Part shown: piece after piece, positions 9,552 to 17,667 of the stretch
How the letters are laid out: every line of letters begins with the position of its first letter
How positions within the stretch are numbered: the first letter of the stretch is position 1
Assembly: GCF_004959855.1 (NCBI RefSeq)
Contig: NZ_SPNT01000001.1
Span: 1,116,001-1,180,000 of the forward strand
DNA length: 64,000 nt
Direction of reading: 5' to 3'
Source of the DNA: Nitratireductor sp. XY-223
GTDB lineage: Bacteria > Pseudomonadota > Alphaproteobacteria > Rhizobiales > Rhizobiaceae
The notes under the pieces: generated by a model
The model's input: only the letters and a program-made list of their open reading frames with translations
Database searches by the model: none
What the model was told of the DNA's origin: nothing
Program-made: the position numbers and the translations under genes

Positions 9552-12119
9552 ATGCTGTATTTTTCCCGCTGGAAAACCACCCTTATCTGGCTCGCCGTAT
9601 TGGCAGGCGTTGTCTTTGCGGCGCCTAACCTGTTCACGCAGCAGCAACTCGCCGCGCTCCCGGACTGGCTGCCGAAAAAGCAACTGACACTCGGCCTCGA
9701 CCTACAGGGCGGCTCGCACATCCTTTTGCGTATCGAGCGCGAGGATATCGAGAAGGAACGTCTCGAGACCCTGGTCGACGACATGCGGCGGCTGCTGCGC
9801 GATGAGGGTATCGGCTATACGGGCCTTTCCGGCAGCGGTATGTCCGCCCAGGCAAGAATACGCGATCCGGATAACATCGACCGCGCCAAGGAAGCGCTCT
9901 CCGAGCTGACGCAGCTTGTCAATGCCGGCCTGCTCGGTGGCGGCGCCATCCGCGAGGCGGAGCTTTCGGAGCCCGAGCCCGGGTTGCTGCGCATCACGCT
10001 GACCGAGGAGGGCATCAACAACCGGGTCTCCTCGGCCGTCTCGCAATCCATCGAGGTGGTGCGCCGACGGGTCGATGAACTCGGCACGACCGAACCGGTT
10101 ATCGCGCGCCAGGGCGCCGACCGAATCCTGGTCCAGGTGCCCGGATTCGACGATCCCGAACGTCTCAAGCTGATCCTCAATCAGACGGCAAAGCTGACCT
10201 TCCACCTGGTCGACCGGTCCATGTCGGCGGAAGAAGCGTTGAACGGCAGACCGCCGGTAACATCCGAAATCGTTTTCTCGAACGACGATCCGCCGATCCC
10301 GTTCCTCCTGCAGAAACGGGCGCTGCTTTCCGGTGACAACCTGGTCGATGCGCAGGCCGGTTTCGACCAGCGCACCAACGAGCCGATCGTCACCTTCCGG
10401 TTTGACACGGCAGGAGCCCAGCGTTTCGGACAGGTCACCCAGCAGAATGTCGGCTACCCGTTCGCCATCGTGCTCGACGACGAAGTCATCACGGCGCCCG
10501 TCATCAATGAGCCGATCCTGGGCGGCAGCGGCCAGATTTCCGGCAACTTCACCGTTGAATCGGCCAACGACCTGGCGGTGTTGCTGCGCGCCGGTGCGCT
10601 GCCAGCAACGCTGACCGTGATGGAAGAGCGGACCGTCGGGCCTGGTCTCGGCGCCGATTCCATCGCCGCCGGCGAAACCGCCGGTATCATCGGCGCGATC
10701 CTGGTGGTCGCCTTCATCTTCGTCGCCTACGGTTTCCTCGGCCTGATCGCCAATCTGGCGCTGATCTTCAACGTGATCATGATCATCGCCGTTCTGACGG
10801 TCATCGGCGCGACGCTGACGCTGCCGGGCATTGCCGGTATTGTCCTGACGGTCGGCATGGCGGTCGACTCCAACGTGCTCATATACGAGCGCATACGCGA
10901 GGAACGGCGCGGCGGGCGCTCGCTCGTCCAGGCGATCGACGCCGGCTTCCAGCGGGCTTTCGGAACGATCCTCGACGCGAACATCACGACACTGATCGCC
11001 GCCGTGATCCTGTTCTACCTGGGATCGGGACCGGTGCGCGGCTTTGCGGTCACGCTGGCCATCGGTATCGTCACCACGGTCTTCACCGCCTTTACGGTCA
11101 CCCGCTGGATGATTGCCGAATGGGTGCGCAGGCGTCGCCCCAAGCAGTTGCCCAATGGGCTTTTGACGGACCTCTTCAGCGGCGCACACTACCGCTTCAT
11201 GTGGCTGCGCAAATTCACCTTCATGTTCAGCGCGGCGGCCGCGCTGGCGTCGCTTGTGCTTTTCGGCACAGTCGGCATGAACTACGGCATCGATTTCACC
11301 GGCGGGTCCGTCATCGAGGTGGAATCAAGATCCGGTGCAGCCAATGTCGGCGACATAAGGGGCAGGCTGTCCGGTCTCAATCTCGGCGATGTCCAGGTCC
11401 AGGAGTTCGGATCGCCCGAACATGTCCTGATCCGCGTGCAGTCGCAGGGCGCAGGCGAGAACGCCGAGCAGACGGTGGTCTCCAAGGTCCGTGCGGACCT
11501 CCAATCCGATTACAACATCGTTCGCGTGGAATCCGTCGGGCCGGTCGTCTCGGGCGAGCTGGCGCGCGCCGGCACCATCGCGCTTCTGGCCGCGCTTTTT
11601 GCGATCTTGATCTACATCTGGTTCCGCTTCGAGTGGCAGTTTGCGCTGGGGGCCATCATCGCGACCGTCAACGACGTGGTGCTGACTATCGGCATGTTTG
11701 CGATCACCCAGATCGAGTTCAACCTGTCGAGTATCGCCGCCGTGCTGACGATCATCGGCTATTCGCTCAACGATACGGTGGTGGTCTACGACCGCGTCAG
11801 GGAAAATCTCAGACGCTACAAGAAGATGCCGCTGCCCGACCTGCTCGACCTTTCTGTCAACCAGATGCTGTCGCGTACCGTGCTGACCTCGGTGACCACG
11901 CTGCTGGCGCTCTCGTCGCTGTTCATCTTCGGCGGAGAGGTGATCCGGTCCTTCACCTTCGCGATGATATTCGGCGTCGTCATCGGCACCTATTCGTCGA
12001 TTTTCGTGGCGGCACCCGTGCTGATCCTCTTCAAGCTGCGCGGCGAGACGTTCCAGGCCGGCATGGGGTCCGGGGAGGACGACAAGGAAACCAAGGGGCC
12101 GGCGCCGGATACCGCGTGA
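9552..12119 (+). CDS. secDF: Fused protein translocase subunits SecD-SecF
   Basis: Inner-membrane proton-driven factor that pulls exported proteins out of the Sec channel. The 855-residue chain is a SecD unit (residues 1 to about 520) joined to a SecF unit (about 550-855). The SecD unit opens with TLGLDLQGGSHILL and carries P1 domain sequence and VDSNVLIYERIREE in the membrane domain. The SecF unit contains MNYGIDFTGGS and YSLNDTVVVYDRVREN. Twelve membrane helices are expected. The fusion is a normal state in many alphaproteobacteria and is not a frame error. The Mth938-domain gene begins 4 nt after the stop. Confidence 0.97.
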   Translation: MLYFSRWKTTLIWLAVLAGVVFAAPNLFTQQQLAALPDWLPKKQLTLGLDLQGGSHILLRIEREDIEKERLETLVDDMRRLLRDEGIGYTGLSGSGMSAQARIRDPDNIDRAKEALSELTQLVNAGLLGGGAIREAELSEPEPGLLRITLTEEGINNRVSSAVSQSIEVVRRRVDELGTTEPVIARQGADRILVQVPGFDDPERLKLILNQTAKLTFHLVDRSMSAEEALNGRPPVTSEIVFSNDDPPIPFLLQKRALLSGDNLVDAQAGFDQRTNEPIVTFRFDTAGAQRFGQVTQQNVGYPFAIVLDDEVITAPVINEPILGGSGQISGNFTVESANDLAVLLRAGALPATLTVMEERTVGPGLGADSIAAGETAGIIGAILVVAFIFVAYGFLGLIANLALIFNVIMIIAVLTVIGATLTLPGIAGIVLTVGMAVDSNVLIYERIREERRGGRSLVQAIDAGFQRAFGTILDANITTLIAAVILFYLGSGPVRGFAVTLAIGIVTTVFTAFTVTRWMIAEWVRRRRPKQLPNGLLTDLFSGAHYRFMWLRKFTFMFSAAAALASLVLFGTVGMNYGIDFTGGSVIEVESRSGAANVGDIRGRLSGLNLGDVQVQEFGSPEHVLIRVQSQGAGENAEQTVVSKVRADLQSDYNIVRVESVGPVVSGELARAGTIALLAALFAILIYIWFRFEWQFALGAIIATVNDVVLTIGMFAITQIEFNLSSIAAVLTIIGYSLNDTVVVYDRVRENLRRYKKMPLPDLLDLSVNQMLSRTVLTSVTTLLALSSLFIFGGEVIRSFTFAMIFGVVIGTYSSIFVAAPVLILFKLRGETFQAGMGSGEDDKETKGPAPDTA

Positions 12120-12123
12120 TGCG

Positions 12124-12510
12124 ATGCGCAAAGGCATAGAAATTCGTGATGCGCATTTCCCGGACCGGGCGCCGATCGATGCCTATGGCAATGGCGGTTT
12201 CCGGTTCGCGGACATGTCGCACCGCGGTTCGCTGCTGTGCCTGCCTTCCGGGATCCACGGATGGGACGCCACTGAGGCGAGTGCGCTTGACCCGAAACTC
12301 TTCGCGCGCGTCCTCGAGGAAGCCGGCGATATCGAGGTGCTGCTTGTCGGCACCGGCACCGAAATCCGCCGCCTGCCGCCGGAACTGAAGATCCGGTTGC
12401 GGGATGCCGGCATCATTTCAGATCCGATGAACACCGGCGCTGCCGTGCGGACCTACAATGTCATGCTTGCGGAATCGCGCGCGGTTGCCGCGGCACTGAT
12501 TGCGGTGTGA
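12124..12510 (+). CDS. Mth938-domain protein (DUF498), bacterial relative of NDUFAF3
   Basis: Small soluble protein of 128 residues with the Mth938 fold. In mitochondria the related NDUFAF3 is an assembly factor for respiratory complex I. Visible family features are the central LLVGTGTEIRRLPPEL turn and the C-terminal NTGAAVRTYNVMLAESRAVAAALI helix. It starts 4 nt after secDF, suggesting translational coupling, and the next gene begins close to its stop. The role in bacteria is inferred from the mitochondrial homologue only; a SecDF-linked function is equally possible. Confidence 0.87.
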   Translation: MRKGIEIRDAHFPDRAPIDAYGNGGFRFADMSHRGSLLCLPSGIHGWDATEASALDPKLFARVLEEAGDIEVLLVGTGTEIRRLPPELKIRLRDAGIISDPMNTGAAVRTYNVMLAESRAVAAALIAV

Positions 12511-12520
12511 GCCGGCTCCG

Positions 12521-13378
12521 TTGGCCGAAAGCGAGATTCCACACCAGGATGCGTGCCTTGCCGCATTGCGCGCCGGCGACCGGGACCGCTATCTGTGCGC
12601 GCTGCTTACACCGCACGGCGCGCGCGGCGCCGTCAGCGCGCTCTATGGCTTCAATCTGGAGATAGCCCGCATACGCGAAAACATCACCGAGCCGACCATG
12701 GGCGAGGTTCGCCTGCAATGGTGGCGCGATTTCCTGGAAGGCAATCCGCACGGCGCGGCGCAGGCCAATCCGATCGCCGCCGCGCTGGCCGCGACCATCG
12801 ACGCATACGGGCTTTCCGTTGCTCCGTTTCTCAACATGATCACCGCGCGGCAGTTCGATCTCTACGACGATCCGATGCCGGACCGGAACGCGTTCGAGGG
12901 GTATGCGGGCGAAACCGCGTCGACCCTGATCCAGCTTTGCATCGCCGTCCTTGACCGGGACGCTGCGAGCGGCTCGGCGGATGCCGCGGGTCATGCCGGT
13001 GTGGCGCAGCTCGTCGCCGGAACACTGCTGCTGCTCCCGGTGCACCGGTCCCGGGGACAGGTCTACATTCCGGGAGACATCCTGCGGGCGACAGGGCTCG
13101 ACCGGGAGACGTTCCTCGCGGGGCAGGATGGACGCACGATTGGCCAGGCCCTGTCCGCCTATGTTTCGCTGGGCCGGGAACACCTGGCGGCTGCGCGAAA
13201 ACAGTCGGATACGCTGCCGCCGGCCTGCTTTCCCGCCTTCCTGCCGCTTGCCATGGCCGAACCGGCGTTCGACCGTGCCGACCGGATGGGCGCGGCATTG
13301 CTCACGCAACCGCTCCAGTTGCCGCAGTGGCGGCGCCAGTTGCGCTACTGGCGTGCAGCGCGTCGCGGCAGGTTCTAG
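12521..13378 (+). CDS. Squalene/phytoene synthase-fold protein, NDUFAF6-like
   Basis: All-helical isoprenoid-synthase fold without an intact first Asp-rich motif: YGFNLEIARIRE stands where catalytic enzymes have DxxxD, so terpene synthesis is doubtful. The block FEGYAGETASTLIQL resembles the corresponding region of NDUFAF6, the mitochondrial complex I assembly factor. The TTG at 12521 (12 nt after the previous stop) gives MAESEIPHQDACLAAL; a TTG at 12500 would add seven residues. The C-terminus has LPLAMAEPAFDRA and a basic end. Its position right after the NDUFAF3 relative supports a shared role. Confidence 0.8.
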   Translation: MAESEIPHQDACLAALRAGDRDRYLCALLTPHGARGAVSALYGFNLEIARIRENITEPTMGEVRLQWWRDFLEGNPHGAAQANPIAAALAATIDAYGLSVAPFLNMITARQFDLYDDPMPDRNAFEGYAGETASTLIQLCIAVLDRDAASGSADAAGHAGVAQLVAGTLLLLPVHRSRGQVYIPGDILRATGLDRETFLAGQDGRTIGQALSAYVSLGREHLAAARKQSDTLPPACFPAFLPLAMAEPAFDRADRMGAALLTQPLQLPQWRRQLRYWRAARRGRF

Positions 13379-13441
13379 CGCGATTGTTAATCGCTCCGGC
13401 CGGCCGCATAATGGCGGTGTCTGATATCTGGATACGGAACA

Positions 13442-13918
13442 ATGGAATTTCCGGACGGATTCTGGCTGCTCGCGGCCATCGTCGTCATCGGCGGCGCCAT
13501 CGTCTTTTACCTGCGCCTGCGCCGCAGCGAGGCTGAGGCCGGCGATGGCATGGCCGATACCGGATCAGCCATTGTTACGTTCTCCCGTGCCTTTCCCGAA
13601 CTTCCAGTCCGGAATGTCGTCATGACGAAGGACGGGCACAGCGCATTCCTGCGGCTTGCCGACGGCCGCGTCGGCTTCGTCGAGCACACGGCGCTGCATG
13701 CAGCGGCGCGCCTGCTTGAGCCTCGGGAGCTTGCGGTCGGTCCATCGTCCGACACGCGAACGGTCAATGTCGCGTTTCCCGGCGCGGCCGGTGGCAACGG
13801 ACACTTCGAGTTCGCGAGCGTCGAGGACGCGGCCGAGGTTTCGCTGTGGCTCTGCGGCGAGTTCGCGGCAGCCGGGGCCGAGGCAACGGGACAGGCCGGG
13901 CATTCAGATCGCGAGTGA
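13442..13918 (+). CDS. Single-pass membrane protein of unknown function
   Basis: A 158-residue protein with one N-terminal membrane helix (about residues 7-25, FWLLAAIVVIGGAIVFYL), a short basic stop-transfer and a soluble domain of about 115 residues with FLRLADGRVGFVEHTALHA. I do not recognise the family. ATG 13442 has no strong ribosome site. It ends 15 nt inside the tail of the convergent echA gene. Its position after the NDUFAF6 relative is the only context. Confidence 0.65.
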   Translation: MEFPDGFWLLAAIVVIGGAIVFYLRLRRSEAEAGDGMADTGSAIVTFSRAFPELPVRNVVMTKDGHSAFLRLADGRVGFVEHTALHAAARLLEPRELAVGPSSDTRTVNVAFPGAAGGNGHFEFASVEDAAEVSLWLCGEFAAAGAEATGQAGHSDRE

Positions 13919-14749
13919 GTCCTCGGCAAGCAGATCTGCGAACGCGGCTTCCTTCCGGGCCATGGCCGCCTGGACCGCGTTCATCATGTCCTCCGGCCGC
14001 AGCATGCCGGCATTCCATGTCGCCATGTAGTCGAGGCCATCGACGACGCCGTGGTCGCGGCTGTAGGTCAGGTTGGCCTTGATGCCGGCCATCGCCAGCG
14101 GCGATTTGGAACTGATGCGGTCGCCGAGGGCAAGCGCCTGCTCAATTATCTGTTCGCGGCTATCAGCAACCGCGCTCAGCAATCCGATCCGCAGGGCCTC
14201 CTCAGCGTCAAAGCGCCGCCCCGTATAGGCAAGTTCGGCGGCGACGGCAGGCGCGATAAGCTTCGGCAGGCGTTGCAGCGTGCCGACATCGGCGGCCATG
14301 CCGATATTGATTTCCTCGATCGCAAAATAGGCGTCGCTGCTGGCGATGCGCATGTCGCAGGCCGAGATCATGTCGATGCCGCCGCCGATACAGGCACCGT
14401 GGATCGCGGCAATGACCGGGAAGCGCGCGCGCTCGATCGCGGTAAAGGCATCCTGCAACTGCATGATCTTCTTGCGGAACGCGAACGCCGCACGACCTGG
14501 TTCCTGCTGGAAGAGCGCCGCGATCGTGGAAAACGACGCCAGGTCCATGCCTCCGGAAAAGTGTTTGCCTTCGCCGGTCAGTATGGCCGCCCGCACGGTC
14601 TCATCGGCATCCAGCAAGCCGAGCAGGCGCGGCAACTCGGTCCAGAAATCCGGGGTCATGCCGTTGGCCTTCTGCGGCCGGTTCATGGAAAGCTGCACGA
14701 CCGGGCCATGCCGCTGGACAAGAAAAAATGAGGAATCGAGTTCGGACAA
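13904..14749 (-). CDS. Enoyl-CoA hydratase/isomerase (crotonase) family protein
   Basis: Crotonase-fold enzyme acting on an acyl-CoA thioester. The 281-residue protein has the CoA-binding/oxyanion block with GEGKHFSGGMDL near residue 60 and IHGACIGGGIDMISACDMR near 120, followed by FAIEEINIGMAADVGTLQRLP. The conserved acidic position in the latter block fits hydratase or dienoyl-CoA isomerase chemistry; the exact substrate is unknown. It is transcribed leftward, 9 nt after trmFO, probably in one operon, although the two functions are unrelated. Confidence 0.9.
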   Translation of the reverse strand: MSELDSSFFLVQRHGPVVQLSMNRPQKANGMTPDFWTELPRLLGLLDADETVRAAILTGEGKHFSGGMDLASFSTIAALFQQEPGRAAFAFRKKIMQLQDAFTAIERARFPVIAAIHGACIGGGIDMISACDMRIASSDAYFAIEEINIGMAADVGTLQRLPKLIAPAVAAELAYTGRRFDAEEALRIGLLSAVADSREQIIEQALALGDRISSKSPLAMAGIKANLTYSRDHGVVDGLDYMATWNAGMLRPEDMMNAVQAAMARKEAAFADLLAEDSLAI

Positions 14750-14758
14750 TGACGTCTC

Positions 14759-16177
14759 CTATTCCGCCGCGGCGGTGCTGTTGTCGACACCGAGCCAGCG
14801 ACTGCAGTCGTTGAGCGCCCGCGCGGCGATGGCATGTTTCTTGGCCAGTGCCTTTTCCTTGCCGCGGAAGCGCTTGACGCCTTCCGGCTTGACGATTTCG
14901 ACCGGCGGGAACAGGCCGAAGTTGACATTCATGGGCTGGAACGAACGCTTGCCGGGCTCGTCGTCGGCGGCAAGGTGGCCGCCGGTAATGTGGCCGATGA
15001 GCGCCCCGAACGCCGTTGTGGGGGGCGGCAGGGAGATGTCGCGGCCGAGCAGTTCACTGGCGGCGAAGCGCCCGGTCATGAGGCCGATGGCCGCCGACTC
15101 CACATATCCCTCGCAACCGGTGATCTGGCCGGCGAAACGCAGGCCCGGCCGGCCCTTGAGTTGCAGCGTTGTGTCGAGAAGCTGCGGCGAATTGATGTAG
15201 GTGTTGCGGTGCAGGCCGCCGAGGCGGGCAAACTCGGCATTCTGAAGTCCGGGAATCATCTGGAAGATGTCCTTCTGGGCCCCGTATTTCAGCTTGGTCT
15301 GGAATCCGACCATGTTGTAGAGCGTTCCGAGCGCGTTGTCCTGGCGAAGCTGGACGACCGCGTAGGGTTTGACGTCGGGATCGTGGGCGTTGGTCAGGCC
15401 CATCGGTTTCATTGGTCCGTGGCGCAGGGTCTCGCGGCCGCGCTCGGCCATGATCTCGATGGGCAGGCAGCCGTCGAAATAGGGCGTGCCCTCCCATTCT
15501 TTGAACTCGGTCTTCTCGCCCTCGAGCAGGGCATCGATGAAGGCGTTGTACTGAGCCTCGCTCATCGGGCAGTTGATGTAGTCCTTGCCGGTGCCGCCGG
15601 GGCCGACCTTGTCGTAGCGCGACTGGAACCAGCAGGTATCCATGTCGATGCTGTCGAAATGCACGATGGGCGCAATGGCGTCGAAAAAGGCGAGAGCCTC
15701 GGCGCCGGTCGCCTCGCGAATGGCCTCGGCCAGGGAAGGGGCGGTCAGCGGGCCCGTGGCGATGATGGACTGTTCCCAGTCGGCGGGCGGCAGGCCGGTG
15801 ACCTCGCCGCGTTCGATGGTGATGAGCGGGTGCTCCTGGAGCGCTTTCGTCACGGCATCGGAAAAGCCGTCGCGGTCGACGGCGAGGGCGCTTCCGGCGG
15901 GAACCTGATGACGGTCGGCGCTCGCCATGATGAGCGAGTCGGCCAGGCGCATTTCCTGGTGCAGGACGCCGACGGCATTGGCGCGGCAATCATCGGAGCG
16001 GAAGGAGTTGGAACAGACCAGTTCGGCAAGACCGTCGGTCTTGTGGGCGTCGGTGCCGCGAACAGGGCGCATCTCGTGGAGGATCACCGGAACGCCCATG
16101 CGGGCCGCCTGCCAGGCGGCTTCGGAACCGGCGAGACCGCCGCCGATGACGTGAAGTGTCTTTTCGGTCTTTTTCAT
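14759..16177 (-). CDS. trmFO: Methylenetetrahydrofolate-tRNA-(uracil-5-)-methyltransferase TrmFO
   Basis: Flavoenzyme that forms ribothymidine at position 54 of tRNAs using methylene-tetrahydrofolate. The FAD-binding motif [16 protein letters not shown] sits at the N-terminus. [14 protein letters not shown] and [10 protein letters not shown] follow as in the GidA-small family, and the C-terminal region has [19 protein letters not shown] 16177 (MKKTEKTLH) is chosen; an upstream ATG at 16213 would add 12 unconserved residues. The product is 472 residues, normal for TrmFO. It is the first gene of a leftward pair with echA. Confidence 0.95.
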   Translation of the reverse strand: MKKTEKTLHVIGGGLAGSEAAWQAARMGVPVILHEMRPVRGTDAHKTDGLAELVCSNSFRSDDCRANAVGVLHQEMRLADSLIMASADRHQVPAGSALAVDRDGFSDAVTKALQEHPLITIERGEVTGLPPADWEQSIIATGPLTAPSLAEAIREATGAEALAFFDAIAPIVHFDSIDMDTCWFQSRYDKVGPGGTGKDYINCPMSEAQYNAFIDALLEGEKTEFKEWEGTPYFDGCLPIEIMAERGRETLRHGPMKPMGLTNAHDPDVKPYAVVQLRQDNALGTLYNMVGFQTKLKYGAQKDIFQMIPGLQNAEFARLGGLHRNTYINSPQLLDTTLQLKGRPGLRFAGQITGCEGYVESAAIGLMTGRFAASELLGRDISLPPPTTAFGALIGHITGGHLAADDEPGKRSFQPMNVNFGLFPPVEIVKPEGVKRFRGKEKALAKKHAIAARALNDCSRWLGVDNSTAAAE

Positions 16178-16341
16178 GCCGGCGGTTTTATCACTTTGAC
16201 CGGCGTCGTCCAATCAAATGGGAGGGTCTGGTCCGTGGAGTGCGGCCGGATACAATTCGGGCGCCGAGCCGGTCGTAAAGTTCGTTGCCGTGACTTATCG
16301 AACCGGATCAGCGCCCCCAATAGGACCGCTGTCAGACATGG

Positions 16342-16488
16342 TCAGTATTTCGAAGCCTTGCGGGCATAATCGTCGATGGCGTAGCGGTCGACACCGATAT
16401 CGCTGAGGACGCTGTCCGGCAGGTTGCGGAGCTGCTCAACGGTGCGGCGGTACTTGCGCCAGTTCTGGTAGTCTTTGAGGATGCTCAT
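16342..16488 (-). CDS. DUF1127 small basic protein (copy 1)
   Basis: A 48-residue protein starting MSILKDYQNWRKYRRTVEQL and containing the DUF1127 signature: a Trp/Arg-rich helix, then LRNLPDSVLSDIGVDRYAID. It is preceded by a strong AGGAGAG ribosome site 5 nt from ATG 16488. DUF1127 proteins are short RNA-binding or regulatory peptides in alphaproteobacteria. Unlike the two neighbouring copies, it has no CUCCUCC hairpin array downstream. It is the leftmost of three tandem copies on the minus strand. Confidence 0.88.
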   Translation of the reverse strand: MSILKDYQNWRKYRRTVEQLRNLPDSVLSDIGVDRYAIDDYARKASKY

Positions 16489-16637
16489 TTCTCTCTCCTT
16501 CCTCAGGGTTTGACAACACGCCCTATGTAGCGATTTCGCGCGGCTGAGTTAGTCCGTTTTCAGCAAACCAGCTATGCGAAAATTGCACTGCGCCGGCCGT
16601 GAATTCGGCCGATTCGTCAAAGGCCTGAGTAAAAGAA

Positions 16638-16752
16638 AACGCCCGCCGGGGGAGGAGGTCCGGCGGGCGTTTCAGGAAGGACTGGCGGCAAGATTGGGAG
16701 GAGGAGATGCCGCCAGCCTTATATCCGGGCCATGGGAGGAGGATTGGCCCGG
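16638..16752 (-). ncRNA. Three-hairpin CUCCUCC-loop RNA array A (cuckoo/CcsR-type)
   Basis: Read on the minus strand just after DUF1127 copy 2, three successive hairpins lie at 16725-16752 (8-bp stem), 16682-16716 (9-bp) and 16638-16671 (12-bp perfect stem). Each exposes CCUCCUCCC in its loop. The last is followed by TTTTCTTTT and acts as the terminator. This is the hallmark of cuckoo/CcsR small RNAs, which are processed from the 3' untranslated region of DUF1127 mRNAs and resemble an anti-Shine-Dalgarno sequence. Confidence 0.85.
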
Positions 16753-16765
16753 TATTTTGTCTGCG

Positions 16766-16909
16766 TCAGTTGCCGCGGCGGGCAACGAAGGGAATGTCGC
16801 CGCGCGAAAGGCCGAGATCGTTCAGTTCCCGGTCGGACAGCCGGTACAGTTCGTTGCAGGTGTTGCGGTACTGGCGCCAGTTGTTGAATGACTGTTTCAG
16901 GGATACCAT
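16766..16909 (-). CDS. DUF1127 small basic protein (copy 2)
   Basis: A 47-residue protein from ATG 16909 beginning MVSLKQSFNNWRQYRNTCNE and continuing LYRLSDRELNDLGLSRGDIP, the DUF1127 signature. AGGA lies 7 nt upstream of the start; an in-frame extension to 16990 would run through the promoter and is rejected. The stop is 13 nt before hairpin array A, so protein and small RNAs are expected on one transcript. An element with TTGCACTGCACAA and a TATATT -10 lies upstream. Confidence 0.9.
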   Translation of the reverse strand: MVSLKQSFNNWRQYRNTCNELYRLSDRELNDLGLSRGDIPFVARRGN

Positions 16910-16968
16910 CTTTTTATCCTTCACTGTGTGGGGGCGGTGTGTCGTCACCGCGGTTTTTCGTTGAGCCC

Positions 16969-17003
16969 AATATAGGAACATCCGTTCCAATTGTGCAGTG
17001 CAA
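16969..17003 (-). promoter_or_regulatory. Promoter with T-N11-A box for DUF1127 copy 2
   Basis: On the minus strand TTGCACTGCACAA (17003-16991) is followed after 16 nt by TATATT (16974-16969), a plausible -10. The box fits the T-N11-A pattern of LysR-type regulators and recurs upstream of copy 3 at almost the same spacing. In Brucella and relatives the LysR regulator VtlR (LsrB) activates DUF1127 genes; assignment here is inference. Confidence 0.55.
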
Positions 17004-17073
17004 TATTTGCAGATGCGCTATGCGTTTTTGCGAGGGTTTGCGACTGCCGGAACCGGCGATCGCGCAAAAAATA

Positions 17074-17183
17074 ACGCCCGCCGGGGGAGGAGGTCCAGCG
17101 GGCGTCATTTATGTGGACTGACAGCTGGGAGGAGGAGTGCTGCCAGTCGATCCGCAGGGACATTGGGAGGAGGAGTATGTCCC
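17074..17183 (-). ncRNA. Three-hairpin CUCCUCC-loop RNA array B (cuckoo/CcsR-type)
   Basis: Downstream of DUF1127 copy 3 on the minus strand, hairpins at 17157-17183 (7-bp stem), 17116-17148 (9 bp plus one A-C mismatch) and 17074-17105 (11 positions, one mismatch) again carry CCUCCUCCC in the loop. The first two loops are identical (plus-strand TGGGAGGAGGAGT, 17164-17176 and 17126-17138). The last hairpin is followed by TTATTTTTT and terminates. It is a paralogue of array A. Confidence 0.85.
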
Positions 17184-17203
17184 GGCGAAACTCGGTGTTC
17201 TAT

Positions 17204-17347
17204 TTACAGCGCCCGTCCGCGGGCGATATCGTCAATCTTGTCGCGAGCAATGCCCAGATCCGCCAGTTCGCGGTCTCCGAGGCGTTCCAGTGCCTCGCGG
17301 GTGCGGTTGTAGTTCCGCCACTTCTGGTATGTAAGCATCAAGTTCAT
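17204..17347 (-). CDS. DUF1127 small basic protein (copy 3)
   Basis: A 47-residue protein from ATG 17347 starting MNLMLTYQKWRNYNRTREAL, then ERLGDRELADLGIARDKIDDIARGRAL, clearly DUF1127. It is too short for usual gene callers. RNA hairpin B1 begins 20 nt after its stop. The promoter at 17402-17435 mirrors that of copy 2. Copies 2 and 3, each with a downstream array, look like a tandem duplication of a protein-plus-small-RNA unit. Confidence 0.88.
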   Translation of the reverse strand: MNLMLTYQKWRNYNRTREALERLGDRELADLGIARDKIDDIARGRAL

Positions 17348-17401
17348 GTCTTCAATCCCCCGTGTTGCTCGTTGCCGCAGTCGTATTGTCCACTTGGTAA
17401 A

Positions 17402-17435
17402 AATATAGTGGTTTCAAAAAAATTGTGCAGCGCAA
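17402..17435 (-). promoter_or_regulatory. Promoter with T-N11-A box for DUF1127 copy 3
   Basis: Minus strand TTGCGCTGCACAA (17435-17423) is followed after 15 nt by TATATT (17407-17402). It differs from the copy 2 box by one base and has the same layout, suggesting one shared activator. Confidence 0.55.
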
Positions 17436-17667
17436 TATGCGCATAGGAGCTCTGCGTTTTTTGCATGGCAAGCCATGCAAGAACCGACACAAATCGCCGA
17501 ATCGTTCCGTTTCCCCGTTCGATCCTGCGAAAGGGCAATTTCCACGAGGCGAGGGCCGGCGGGAAACCGCGATTTGCCGATTTTCCGGGTGAAAAATTGC
17601 GGCACACCTGCTAGAGCGCTCCAGGCAACGGACCTGATGATGCAGGCCGTATAAAGACGGAATATTC
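17436..17667 (+). other. Intergenic region upstream of the FkbM gene
   Basis: Part of a 320-nt gene-free stretch; the left part is the DUF1127 copy 3 promoter. The rest is moderately AT-rich near 17440-17470, then GC-rich. It contains a CTAGAGCGC motif at 17612, which resembles dispersed repeats of rhizobia, but no paired arm is seen. No coding frame with convincing codon use. Confidence 0.4.

Noticed and set aside
9552-12119. SecD-SecF fusion as a possible sequencing error joining two genes.
   Set aside because: The fused form is normal in many bacteria including alphaproteobacteria, and the linker is in frame with good codon use.
12521-13378. Calling this gene a carotenoid or hopanoid squalene/phytoene synthase.
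   Set aside because: The first Asp-rich catalytic motif is missing and no other carotenoid or hopanoid genes are near; NDUFAF6-like is a better fit.
16574-16891. Open plus-strand frame of about 105 codons across the DUF1127 copy 2 region.
   Set aside because: It runs antisense through the hairpin array and a supported DUF1127 gene; composition is explained by the repeats.
16638-17183. Repeated GGGAGGAGG on the plus strand taken as ribosome sites or a short CRISPR-like array.
   Set aside because: The motif lies in loops of stems that differ from copy to copy, no spacers of constant length exist, and no plus-strand genes follow; the sense is the minus-strand RNA.
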